The position numbers and the translations under genes were made by a program. This document shows positions 29,212-44,847 of a stretch of DNA of 64,000 bases, piece by piece (the first letter of the stretch is position 1; every line of letters begins with the position of its first letter). Source of the stretch: Myxococcales bacterium (GTDB taxonomy: Bacteria > Myxococcota_A > Polyangia > Haliangiales > Haliangiaceae); assembly GCA_016717005.1 (NCBI GenBank), contig JADJUF010000008.1, forward strand, positions 263,501 to 327,500, written 5' to 3'. Under the pieces are notes generated by a model that was not told the origin of the DNA, did no database searches, and saw only the letters and a list, made by a program, of their open reading frames with translations.

Positions 29212-31503
29212 TCAGCAGCTCGTGCCGCTGGCGCAGGCGCGGGTGGTCTGGAGCGTGCCGTTGGCGCCGCCCTGGCCGTCGTTGCCGTCGCGCTCGATCG
29301 CGGGCGCGGCCGGCGCGTGGGCGCCGCCGCTGCCGCCGGCGCCGAGGGCGCCGCCGCTGATCGTGCAGTCCTGGGTGATCGTCGAGCCGGGGGTCGTGAC
29401 CAGGCCGACCGAGCGGCCGCCCTGCCCGCCGCCGCCACCGCCACCGTGGCCGCCGTGGGCGCCGGCGCCACCGACGCCAGGCGTGGCGCCGCCGGGCGAC
29501 GCGCCGCCGGTGTTGCCGGCGCCGCCGCTCTGGCCGCGACCGCCGGTGCCGCCGTCGCCACCGCGGCCGGCGTTGCCCCGCGCCAGCGCGCAGCCGGTGA
29601 TCGTCACCGCGCCGTTGCTGACCGCGAACACGCCGAAGCTGCCGCCGCCGCCACCGCCGCCGCCACCGCCGCCGCGGGCCGCGCAGCCGCCGGCGCCGCC
29701 GCCGCCACCGCCCGCGCCGTAAGAGTCGGTCCCGATGTCGCAGCCGCCGGCGCCGCCGCCGCCACCGCCGCCGCCGCCGTTCTCGCCGGTGTCGCCGGCG
29801 GTGCCGGGGTTACCGTACCAGTAGCCGTTGGTCACCGCGGCGCCAGCGACGGCGGTGCCGCGGGCGCCGTTGCCGACCTGGCCAGGGCCGCCGCCGGTCG
29901 TCGGGCCGCACTGGTCGACGCCGCTGCCGCCGGTGCCGGGCGCGCCGAAGCTGCCGTTGCGATAGGCCGCGGCCGCCCCGCTGGCGCCCGCGCGGGCGTT
30001 GTAGTCGAGCGAGAACACGTTGCAGTCGGTGTCCATCTGACCGCCGGCGCCGCCGGCCCCGGCGTTCATCGCGCGGGTCGACGGGCTCGAGGTGCAGGTG
30101 TTGGTGCCCGCGGGACCGGCGGCGCCGCGCCCGCTCGAGTCGCACGTGGTGTTGTACTCGCGGCCGTCGCCGCCGCGCCCGCCGTCCATGTAGCTCTGCG
30201 ACGCCGTCAGGACCGCGTCGGCGCCGGCGCTGCCGGTCGCGCCGTCGGCGCCGTTGCCGGCGTTGATCGCCACCCGCTCGAGCCGCACGGTCGCGGCGTC
30301 GACGTGGACGGCGTAGCTCGAGCGGCCGTTGCCGCCGACCTGGCCCGTCGCGGTCGGCCCGGTGATCACCAGGTCGCCGAGCGTGACCGGCACGATCAGG
30401 TCGTGCGCGCGCACGGCCAGGTACTCACCGTCGCCGCCGGCGGCGTTGTCCTGGGCGCCGATGATCTCGACCCGGTGACCGGGCGTGGCGTAGCCGGCGC
30501 GCTGCCAGCTGAAGTCGTAGCCGCCCCAGACGTTGACGCCGTTCACCAGCACGACCACCTCGTTGTAGGTGCCGGCCTGGACGAAGACGTGGTTGCGCCC
30601 GACGGTGGCGGCCCGGACGACGCCGTAGCTGATGGTCTGGCACGGCGACGTCGACGTCAGGCCGCAGGTCGGCACGTTCGCGCCGCCGCCGGCGACGAAG
30701 ACGCCGCGGGTGACGTCGCCGTCGATGCCGTCGCAGTTGGCGTCGGTGTACGTGCCGTCGGGGTCGTCGGTCGCCGCCGGCGGCTCACACCCGCCCCAGC
30801 CGGTCGCGCCCTGACACGTCCGCATGCCGCCGCAGGTGGTGCCGAACGGCGTCGTGATCGAGCAGGTCTCCATCATGCCGGTGTTCGCGGCGCTGCAGTC
30901 GCACGCGCCGCTGTTGGGCACGCACTGCTTGGTCGGGCTGCCGCCGATCGTCAGGTCGGTGCACGCGTAGCCGGTCGGGCACTGGACGACGCTGCAGTCG
31001 CGGCTGCAGTACTGATCGCCGTCGGGGTAGGTCAGGCAGCGGTCCATGCCGAGCTGGGTGCACTCGGCGTCGCCGCTGCACGCCGAGCACAGCTGGTCGA
31101 TCACGGGCACGCAGACGTTGTCGATCTCGCCCGGATCGATCACGTCGATGACGCCGAAGCAGCCCCACTCGCTCGGGCAGTCGTTGTCGCACAGCCGGGT
31201 GCAACGGCCGCCGGTGCCGACGAAGATGCAGATGTCCGACTCGCACTCGGCGTTGCCCAGGCACGGATCGCCGAAGGCCTTGCGCGGCGGCGCGTCGACC
31301 GTGGGCCCGGCGTCGACCGTGGGCCCCGCGTCGAGGTCGACCACGCACGTGCCGCCCGGACCGCAGACGTAGCCCGTCGGGCACGGCGTCGCGACGTCGC
31401 ACGCGCACGGCTCGTCCGCCGGGTCGCAGTTGCCGCCGACCTTGCTCGACGCGCACCCGAGCACCAGCACCCCACCCAGGAGCACGAACAGGAAGCGGTA
31501 CAT
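29212..31503 (-). CDS. Gly/Cys-rich surface lipoprotein
   Basis: A 763-residue predicted lipoprotein: signal MYRFLFVLLGGVLVLGC with lipobox Cys. Residues 20-260 are Cys-rich with EGF/Dickkopf-like spacing (CPTGYVCGPGGTC, GDPCLGNAECESDIC, CSACSGDAECTQLG, GYACTD), a style frequent in myxobacterial surface proteins. A right-handed beta-helix-like central part follows (GTYNEVVVLVNGVNVWGGYDF, DLVITGPTATG), then a very Gly-rich tail with runs of up to 12 Gly between short beta motifs. Likely attached to the outer membrane facing outward. The in-frame sequence upstream of this ATG belongs to antisense of other genes and is rejected. No enzyme motif is seen. Confidence 0.82.
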   Translation of the reverse strand: MYRFLFVLLGGVLVLGCASSKVGGNCDPADEPCACDVATPCPTGYVCGPGGTCVVDLDAGPTVDAGPTVDAPPRKAFGDPCLGNAECESDICIFVGTGGRCTRLCDNDCPSEWGCFGVIDVIDPGEIDNVCVPVIDQLCSACSGDAECTQLGMDRCLTYPDGDQYCSRDCSVVQCPTGYACTDLTIGGSPTKQCVPNSGACDCSAANTGMMETCSITTPFGTTCGGMRTCQGATGWGGCEPPAATDDPDGTYTDANCDGIDGDVTRGVFVAGGGANVPTCGLTSTSPCQTISYGVVRAATVGRNHVFVQAGTYNEVVVLVNGVNVWGGYDFSWQRAGYATPGHRVEIIGAQDNAAGGDGEYLAVRAHDLIVPVTLGDLVITGPTATGQVGGNGRSSYAVHVDAATVRLERVAINAGNGADGATGSAGADAVLTASQSYMDGGRGGDGREYNTTCDSSGRGAAGPAGTNTCTSSPSTRAMNAGAGGAGGQMDTDCNVFSLDYNARAGASGAAAAYRNGSFGAPGTGGSGVDQCGPTTGGGPGQVGNGARGTAVAGAAVTNGYWYGNPGTAGDTGENGGGGGGGGGAGGCDIGTDSYGAGGGGGGAGGCAARGGGGGGGGGGGSFGVFAVSNGAVTITGCALARGNAGRGGDGGTGGRGQSGGAGNTGGASPGGATPGVGGAGAHGGHGGGGGGGQGGRSVGLVTTPGSTITQDCTISGGALGAGGSGGAHAPAAPAIERDGNDGQGGANGTLQTTRACASGTSC

Positions 31504-31553
31504 ATTCCGCCAAGATATCACGACCTGAAGGCGGCTCGGGTGTGACGAACTCC

Positions 31554-32111
31554 TCAGGGGCCAGCGGCGCCGACGGGGCGCGCGCCGAGCCAGGTCGTGG
31601 CCGGCGGCGCGTCGATCGCGACCGCGCCGGTCGTGGTCAGCGCCGAGACGTCGACGAGCTCCAGCGCCAGCACCCGCGCGATCGTGATCGGCCCGCCGAT
31701 CGAGACCAGGCGCGACAAGCTCAGCGTCGCCAGGCTCGGCAGGTCGCGGATCTCGAGCGCGCCGACCTCGACCACCGTCGGCGCGAACACGCCGCTGATC
31801 GCGCCGCCGCTGACCACCGCGAACCGCCCGCCGACCGTCCGCAGCCCCGGCAGGCCCACCGACGTCAGCGCCAGGGTCGGCCCGATGATCAGATCGCCGT
31901 CGACCTGCGCCAGCCCGGCCAGGGGCGCGAGGTCGAGCGGCGCCGCCGAGCGCACCGACAACCCGGGCAGCCGCGCGCACCCGGCCAGGGCGTCGAGCTG
32001 CTCCTGCGACGAGGCCACCACCGCCGCGGTCGGGCAGCCGCGCGCGGTCGTCGTCGGCGCGGGGTGGCCGCACGCCGCCAGCGCGCCCAGCGCGGCCAGC
32101 GCGCGCCGCAT
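31554..32111 (-). CDS. Small lipoprotein with L-domain-like repeats
   Basis: A 185-residue predicted lipoprotein (MRRALAALGALAAC, lipobox Cys at 14). The mature part repeats short strands with regularly spaced Leu and Gly (LTSVGLPGLRTVGGRF, VGALEIRDLPSLATLSLSRL, VSIGGPITIARVLALELVDV), the ladder pattern of receptor L-domain/leucine-rich beta-helix proteins. Its start shares one base with the pdxJ stop (TGATG), so it is translated with pdxJ although no functional link is obvious. It probably binds a ligand or partner at the cell surface. Confidence 0.75.
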   Translation of the reverse strand: MRRALAALGALAACGHPAPTTTARGCPTAAVVASSQEQLDALAGCARLPGLSVRSAAPLDLAPLAGLAQVDGDLIIGPTLALTSVGLPGLRTVGGRFAVVSGGAISGVFAPTVVEVGALEIRDLPSLATLSLSRLVSIGGPITIARVLALELVDVSALTTTGAVAIDAPPATTWLGARPVGAAGP

Positions 32112-32869
32112 CAACGCGTGACCGGCGCGGCGACGTCTTCGCCGCGGCACGCCCGCAGGTACCGCGCGATCGTCTCGGCCAGCCCCAGGTAGAGCGCGTC
32201 GGCCAGGAGCGCGTGACCGATCGACACCTCGGCCAGCTCGGGCACCGCGCGCGCGAACGTCGGCAGGTTGTGCAGGTCGAGATCGTGGCCGGCGTTGACG
32301 CCGAGCCCGGCGGCGGCGAGGGCCCGCCCGCACGCCTGCAGCCGCGCGAGCTCCTCGGCCCGGCGCGGGGTCGACCACGCCGACGCGTACGGCTCGGTGT
32401 ACAGCTCGACGCGCGCGGCGCCGGTGGCGGCGGCCAGGGCCATCTGCGCCGGATCCGGATCCATGAAGATCGCCGTGCGCACGCCACGGTCGTTGAGCCC
32501 GCCGAGGATCGCCGCGATCTGCGCGGTCTGGCGCGGCAGCTCCCAGCCGTGATCGCTGGTGACCTCGCCCGGCTTGACCGGCACCAGCGTGAACTGATCG
32601 ACGACCAGCTCGGCCGCCAGCGCGTGCAGCTCGGGGCGCTCGTCGCCCTCGAGGTTGAACTCGACGCCGCGCTCACGACAGATCGCGCGCAGGTCGCGGA
32701 CGTCGGCCTCGCGGGTGTGGCGCTCGTCGGCGCGCCAGTGCAGCGTCAGCCCGGCGACGCCCGCGTCGATGCACGCGTGCGCCGCCACCCGGGGCGACGG
32801 GTTGTCGTGGCCGCGCGAGTTGCGCAGGAGCGCGACCTTGTTGAGGTTGACCGAGAGGTTGGTCGACAT
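32111..32869 (-). CDS. pdxJ: Pyridoxine 5'-phosphate synthase
   Basis: A 252-residue TIM-barrel enzyme that condenses 1-deoxyxylulose 5-phosphate with 3-amino-2-oxopropyl phosphate, the last ring-closing step of DXP-dependent vitamin B6 synthesis. Recognisable family blocks are LSVNLNKVALLRNSRG at the N-terminus, the RADERHTREADV loop, FNLEGD, the VPVKPGEVTSDHGW loop, ARVELYTEPYA, and GVNAGHDLDLHNLP with the phosphate-binding site, then VSIGHALLADALYLG. Length is normal. No other B6 genes are adjacent. It overlaps the following small lipoprotein gene by one base. Confidence 0.95.
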   Translation of the reverse strand: MSTNLSVNLNKVALLRNSRGHDNPSPRVAAHACIDAGVAGLTLHWRADERHTREADVRDLRAICRERGVEFNLEGDERPELHALAAELVVDQFTLVPVKPGEVTSDHGWELPRQTAQIAAILGGLNDRGVRTAIFMDPDPAQMALAAATGAARVELYTEPYASAWSTPRRAEELARLQACGRALAAAGLGVNAGHDLDLHNLPTFARAVPELAEVSIGHALLADALYLGLAETIARYLRACRGEDVAAPVTR

Positions 32870-32878
32870 GCGCGGCGC

Positions 32879-33889
32879 CTAGAACGAGCCGCGGACCAGC
32901 AGCCCGAGCTGATCGCTACCGACGGCGGGCGCCACCGCCACCTCGCGGGCGCCGCGGCGCTTCGGCGCGGTCAGGTACAGCACCACGCCGCCCACCACCG
33001 CGGCGCCGCCGACGGCGAACGCGACGGTCGAGATCGTGGCGCGGGTGCGCGCCGAGTCGGTCAGGTCGCGCGCGGTCGCGAGATCGCCGCGGCAGTCGCC
33101 GACGTCGCCGCCGCACTCGGCCTTGGCCTCGTCGCTGGCGCTGCGCGCCATCAGCCCGAACGCGACGCCGGCGCCCAGCGCGGCCACGCCGCCGGCGGTC
33201 AGCCCCAGGCCGAGCCTGCGGCGACCAGGCCCGGGATCGCTGGGCGGCGGCGGCGGCGGCGGCGGTCGCACGACGATCGGCGTCGGATCGGGGTCCGGAT
33301 CCGGCGGCGTCGGCACCTCGGGGATCCTGGTCAGCGACGGGATCTCGACGGTGACCGTGGTGCCATCGCCCATGACCGCGACCTCGGCCTTCCACGGCTC
33401 GTAGCCCTCCGCGCTGGCCGAGATCATCGATCTGCCAGGATCGACCGGCGTGGCGACGCCGATCGCCGCGGTGATGTCGGTGCCGTCGCGCTCGACCCGC
33501 ACGTTCGGGGTGTCGCCGCGCAGGACCAGCAGCACGCGCACCAGCTTCGGCCCCAGCGCCTTGGCGCGCTTGGCGGCGTCGGCCTTGCGGCCCTTGTTGG
33601 AGTCGGTCTCGGCGAGCGCGGTGAACAACCCCCACGCCGACGCGGACCGGCCGAGCTTGTCGTAGCAGAGCGCGAGGTTGTACTGGGTGCCGAACTGCGG
33701 ATCGAGCTCCTGGCTCTTCCGGAACGACTCGCACGCCTCGGTCACCTGGCCGGCCGCGATCTGATCCTTGGCCTGCCGGAACGCGGCCTCGGCCGCGGTC
33801 TTCTTCGCCAGGCTGTCGTCGGGCTGGGCCACGGCCGTGGCCGTCGCGGCGCACAGCCCCACCGTCAAGAGCGCGAGGTGCAGTCGCAT
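32879..33889 (-). CDS. TPR/PEGA-like envelope protein
   Basis: A 336-residue protein: signal peptide (LALLTVGLCAATATAVAQ), a TPR-like helical part (EACESFRKSQELDPQFGTQYNLALCYDKLG), then a PEGA-like beta segment (VRVERDGTDITAAIGVATPVDPG ... ISASAEGYEPWKAEV, split across residues 130-170). A Pro-rich linker and two hydrophobic spans near the C-terminus (LGLTAGGVAALGAGVAFGLMA and ISTVAFAVGGAAVVGG) follow. This domain order is common in myxobacterial periplasmic/inner-membrane proteins encoded next to Ser/Thr kinases, as here: the kinase gene lies 46 bp upstream on the same strand. Function unknown. Confidence 0.83.
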   Translation of the reverse strand: MRLHLALLTVGLCAATATAVAQPDDSLAKKTAAEAAFRQAKDQIAAGQVTEACESFRKSQELDPQFGTQYNLALCYDKLGRSASAWGLFTALAETDSNKGRKADAAKRAKALGPKLVRVLLVLRGDTPNVRVERDGTDITAAIGVATPVDPGRSMISASAEGYEPWKAEVAVMGDGTTVTVEIPSLTRIPEVPTPPDPDPDPTPIVVRPPPPPPPPSDPGPGRRRLGLGLTAGGVAALGAGVAFGLMARSASDEAKAECGGDVGDCRGDLATARDLTDSARTRATISTVAFAVGGAAVVGGVVLYLTAPKRRGAREVAVAPAVGSDQLGLLVRGSF

Positions 33890-33935
33890 GGTGCGAGCAT
33901 GCCCGGTCAGGGCGATCGTTGCCAGCGCGCCCGAC

Positions 33936-35489
<1,554 letters not shown>

Positions 35490-35739
35490 GGGGCGCCACG
35501 GCTGGTACGTGCCGGCGGCAGCGTGGTTACGCGCCAGCGGCCCGATCGGATCACCAGGCGCGCACGGACATCAGCGCTCGCGTGTAGGTCTTCGGGCGAG
35601 CACCGCTCGGCGCGCTGGGAGAATCCCGGCGCGCGGGATCAACCTCGCTCGGGAAGGTCGACGGGGCGCCGGTGGTCCGCTTCGCGGGCAGCCCTCGACC
35701 TCGGCACGCCCCGGGCCTGCGCCGGGGCGCCCGGGAACG

Positions 35740-36731
35740 TCAGCTGTCGAGGCCCTGCCGCAGGTACTTCACCGTCTCGGCCAACGTCAGCTGCGGGTCG
35801 CGGGTCGTGAAGCCCAGCTCGCGCTCGGCCTTGGCCGAGTCGAACCACCAGTAGTGCTCGGCCATCGCGACCGAGATGCGATCGACCGGCGGCGCCTTGC
35901 CGCGCCAGCGGTAGACCTCCTCCATCGCGGCCGCGCCCCAGCGCTGCAGCTTCGGCGGCAGCTTGAGCCACGGGCCCCGCACCTTCGACACCCGCTCGAG
36001 CCGGCCGAAGAACTCGGCGGTGGTCCAGTTGGGGCCGCCGAGCAGGTAGCGCTCGCCCGGCGTGCCCGCGGTCAGCGCGTTGGCGAAGGCGATCGCCGCG
36101 TCCCGGGCGTCGACGAAGTTCACGCCGCCGGTCGGGATCGACGGGATCTGGCCGCGCAGGAACTTGAGCACGTCGCCGGTCGACGACAGCCGCCGATCGC
36201 CCGGACCCAGCAGCAGGCTCGGGCACAGCGCGATCACGTCGAGGCCCAGGCGCGCGCCGAGGTCGAACGCCAGGCGCTCCTGGTAGATCTTCGAGGCGTA
36301 GTACGGCCACTTGGCCGCGATCGACTCCTGGGTGCCGTCGCGCTCGTCGAGGATGGCCTCGTCCTCGGACACGGCGATCGTGCCCGAGGTCGACGCCAGG
36401 ATCATGCGCTTGACGCCGTGGCGGGCCATGGCCTCGGCCACCGCGCGGGTGCCGTCGACGTGCAGGCGCATCATCCGGGTGGTGTCGTCGGGATCGCGCG
36501 AGACCATGCCGGCCAGGTGGAACACCGCGGTCACGCCCGGCATCGCCCGGTCGAGATCGTCGGCGCTGCGCACGTCGCCGCGCACCACCTCGACGCCGAG
36601 GTCGGTCAGGTAGTCGGACCGCGTCCGGGCCAGCGCGCGCACCGCCACGCCCCGCCGCACCAGCTCGGCGCAGAGGTGCTCGCCCAGGAACCCGGTGGCG
36701 CCGGTGACGAGCACGGGCGCAGCCGCGGCGG

Positions 36732-36735
<4 letters not shown>
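35740..36735 (-). CDS. NAD(P)-dependent epimerase/dehydratase (extended SDR)
   Basis: A 331-residue extended SDR. The N-terminal VLVTGATGFLGEHL is the nucleotide-binding loop; HLAGMVS, the STSGTIAVSE serine region, YYASKIYQE (Tyr-X3-Lys) near residue 145 and FVDARDAAIA follow the dihydroflavonol reductase/sterol dehydrogenase-like subgroup. The GTG start overlaps the stop of the giant ElbD-like gene, so the two are translationally coupled; an NAD-dependent reductase also accompanies elbD in myxobacterial ether-lipid loci as I remember them. It could reduce a keto or aldehyde lipid intermediate. Confidence 0.88.
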
Positions 36736-41249
<4,514 letters not shown>

Positions 41250-41315
41250 GGCGTCACGGTCCAGGTCAGCGCGGCGGGCGGCGAGCGGGGGCGGGGTCGA
41301 GGTCGTCGGGCGCTT

Positions 41316-41502
41316 CCGGCAAACCCGAGTCAGGTCCAACCGGGGGTCAGCAGCAACGCCGCATGTGGGGCGTCGGGGCGTTTCGGGTGGGGTCAGCAGC
41401 AACGTCGCGTGTTGGCGGAGGGATCCGAGTCAGGTCCGGGCCGTTTCGGGTGGAGTCAGCAGCAACGTCGCGTGTTGGCGGCAAACTCCGAGTCACGTCG
41501 CC
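41316..41502. repeat. Degenerate ~60-bp repeats upstream of the ElbD-like gene
   Basis: Three copies of the core gtcagcagcaacg (beginning at 41346, 41392 and 41455), each preceded by cgagtcaggtcc- or tttcgggtgg-like sequence; the last two share gtgttggcgg after the core. They lie in the 314-bp spacer between the LarA-like and ElbD-like genes, where the promoter of the latter should be. No other feature was recognised in this spacer apart from the AT-rich hairpin. Confidence 0.75.
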
Positions 41503-41535
41503 GGGGGTTGGGGGGGGGGCGGCGCATGCCGGGGG

Positions 41536-41556
41536 AGGGTTTTTTCGAAAAACCCT
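41536..41556. terminator. Hairpin downstream of LarA-like gene
   Basis: A perfect 9-bp stem (agggttttt / aaaaaccct) with a 3-base loop, seven bases beyond the stop of the minus-strand LarA-like gene. It is one of the few A/T-rich palindromes in the window. It could terminate transcription from the HAD-LarA pair, leaving the ElbD-like gene with its own promoter. The trailing sequence on the minus strand is C-rich rather than T-rich, so the terminator call is moderate. Confidence 0.55.
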
Positions 41557-41563
41557 CTCAAGA

Positions 41564-43174
<1,611 letters not shown>

Positions 43175-43187
43175 GGAGGCCTCGGGG

Positions 43188-43880
43188 TCAGGCGGCGTCG
43201 AGATCGAGGACCGGCCAGTCGTAGCTGCGCGCGATCGAGCGCAGCCGCAGGTCGGGGTTGACCGCGGTCGGGTGACCGACCACCGCCAGCATCGGGTAGT
43301 CGGAGAAGCTGTCGGTGTAGGCCCAGGACTCGCCCAGGTCGATGGCGTGCTTGCGGGCGTAGCCGCGCATGATCTCGGCCTTGGTGGCGCCGGCCACGAA
43401 CGGCTTGGCGAGCTTGCCGGTGGCGTAGCCGCCGTCGAACTCGAGCTGGTTGGCGATCAGCTCGTCGACGCCGAGGTACCGGGCCAGCGGCCGCAGCGTG
43501 AAGTCGAGGGCGCCCGAGATCAGCACCTGCCGGACGCCGGCCCGGCGCGACTCGTCGATGAGATCGCGCGCGCGCGGGTAGATGTTCGGCTCGATGACGT
43601 CCTCGAACAGCTCCTCGGCGAGCATCACCAGCCGGTCCTCCGACGCGCCCTGGTAGGAGCGGTAGAAGATCTCGTTGAACCACTTGCGCGAGACCTTGTC
43701 GGCCGCCCAGAACATCGGGATCGAGGCGGCGGTGGTGATGGTCCGCTTCACCGACTCCAGGAGCGACGGCTGACGCTGCGCGTAGTAGCTGAACGTGTGG
43801 ACGATGTTGATCCGGATGAGGGTGCCGTCCACGTCATAGAAGGCCGCGGAATTCTTGTACTTATGGTGCGGATGCGACAT
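43188..43880 (-). CDS. HAD-IB family hydrolase (SerB-like phosphatase)
   Basis: A 230-residue HAD phosphatase. Motif I is FYDVDGTLIR near residue 14 (nucleophile Asp plus acid/base Asp), motif II VLISGALDF near 118, motif III lysine in AGATKAEI, and motif IV YTDSFSDYPML near 187. The HAD-IB subgroup with this motif I dephosphorylates small metabolites such as phosphoserine or lysophosphatidic acid. A helical cap contains MFWAADKVSRKWFNEIFY, reminiscent of membrane-lipid-associated family members. It is the first gene of the HAD, LarA-like, ElbD-like, epimerase series and is divergent from a small membrane-protein gene. Confidence 0.9.
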   Translation of the reverse strand: MSHPHHKYKNSAAFYDVDGTLIRINIVHTFSYYAQRQPSLLESVKRTITTAASIPMFWAADKVSRKWFNEIFYRSYQGASEDRLVMLAEELFEDVIEPNIYPRARDLIDESRRAGVRQVLISGALDFTLRPLARYLGVDELIANQLEFDGGYATGKLAKPFVAGATKAEIMRGYARKHAIDLGESWAYTDSFSDYPMLAVVGHPTAVNPDLRLRSIARSYDWPVLDLDAA

Positions 43881-43984
43881 GGCAGCCCGTAGGCGGGCGC
43901 ACGTTGCCCAAACCGGGCTGATTTGTCAACCAACCGCCCGACATGGCCCGCTCGAGCCACCGCCCGTGCTAGATCGAGGCCACC

Positions 43985-44275
43985 ATGGCGATCCCGCAGT
44001 GGCTGGCGATCTCGATCTCGGTGTTGATCCTCGGCTTCGGTGGCTACCGGCTCTGGCTGGCCGTGGCCGGGCCCTCGAACTTCGTCCGGGCCAACGTGCG
44101 CCGCGGCATGCTCGCGATGTCGCGCCGGTCCCACGGCCTGGTCGCGGTGCTGTACCTCCTCGTCGGCGCGGCGCTCCTGGCCTCGGCGTTCGGCTGGAAC
44201 CCGTGGCACAGCGGCGGCGGCGCCGGGGCCCCGACCGCGCCGCCACCGGCCGGCTCGGCCCTGCCCGTCCGCTGA
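43985..44275 (+). CDS. Small two-TM membrane protein
   Basis: A 96-residue protein with two hydrophobic helices: residues 6-27 (WLAISISVLILGFGGYRLWLA) in part, and residues 52-68 (LVAVLYLLVGAALLASAF). Between them lies a basic loop (RANVRRGMLAMSRRSH), which by the positive-inside rule should be cytoplasmic. The C-terminus is Gly/Ala/Pro-rich. No family is recognised. The divergent spacer to the HAD gene (104 bp) is relatively AT-rich and probably holds both promoters. Confidence 0.72.
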   Translation: MAIPQWLAISISVLILGFGGYRLWLAVAGPSNFVRANVRRGMLAMSRRSHGLVAVLYLLVGAALLASAFGWNPWHSGGGAGAPTAPPPAGSALPVR

Positions 44276-44312
44276 GCGCGCGGGTCGGCGGCGGCGATGG
44301 TAGGATGGCATC

Positions 44313-44828
44313 GTGCGCACGACGATCGCCGCGATGTCCCTGGCCGCGGTGCTCGGTGGCGCGCCCGCGATGGCCGATGACGGCCCGGCGGCGCCGCTCC
44401 CCAAGCGCTGCGCCGCTGACTCTCCCACCGACACGCCCTGTCCGCAGCTGGCCGGGCGCTACCGGATCACCCTCGCCCCCCGTGGCGAGAGCTGCGTCGT
44501 CAAGCGCAAGGCGCTCGGGGTGTTGACCGTGCGCGGTGAAGGCACCAAGCCGGCGTTCGATGCGCGGCCGCTCGTGCGCGCGCTGGGGCTCCGTGCTGGC
44601 AAGGGGGACGAACCGCAGCTCGGCGCCGCGCTCCGCGACGGGGTGTGCTGCCTGGATCTTCGGCTCTACGGCCACCGCGGAGACCGCGGCCAGCGGATCC
44701 AGGTGAGCCTGGCCGCCGGCGCCACGACCGTGAGCGCGAAGGCGAGCGACCGCTGGACGCAGGACGATCCGGGCCGCGCCGAATGCGGCGACGCGGAGCT
44801 CGCGGTCACGGCGGTCCGCGTTCGGTGA
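44313..44828 (+). CDS. Secreted hypothetical protein
   Basis: A 171-residue protein with an N-terminal signal peptide (MSLAAVLGGAPAMADD) and six cysteines (CAAD, CPQL, SCVV, CCLD, ECGD), probably disulfide-bonded in the periplasm. The centre has alternating beta-like stretches (RYRITLAPRGESCVV, GVLTVRGEG). The start is either the GTG used here or an ATG seven codons later; the latter gives a more typical signal peptide. It follows the small membrane-protein gene by 37 bp and may be co-transcribed. No family is recognised. Confidence 0.68.
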   Translation: MRTTIAAMSLAAVLGGAPAMADDGPAAPLPKRCAADSPTDTPCPQLAGRYRITLAPRGESCVVKRKALGVLTVRGEGTKPAFDARPLVRALGLRAGKGDEPQLGAALRDGVCCLDLRLYGHRGDRGQRIQVSLAAGATTVSAKASDRWTQDDPGRAECGDAELAVTAVRVR

Positions 44829-44847
44829 GCGCGGTCGGCGGCGGCGA

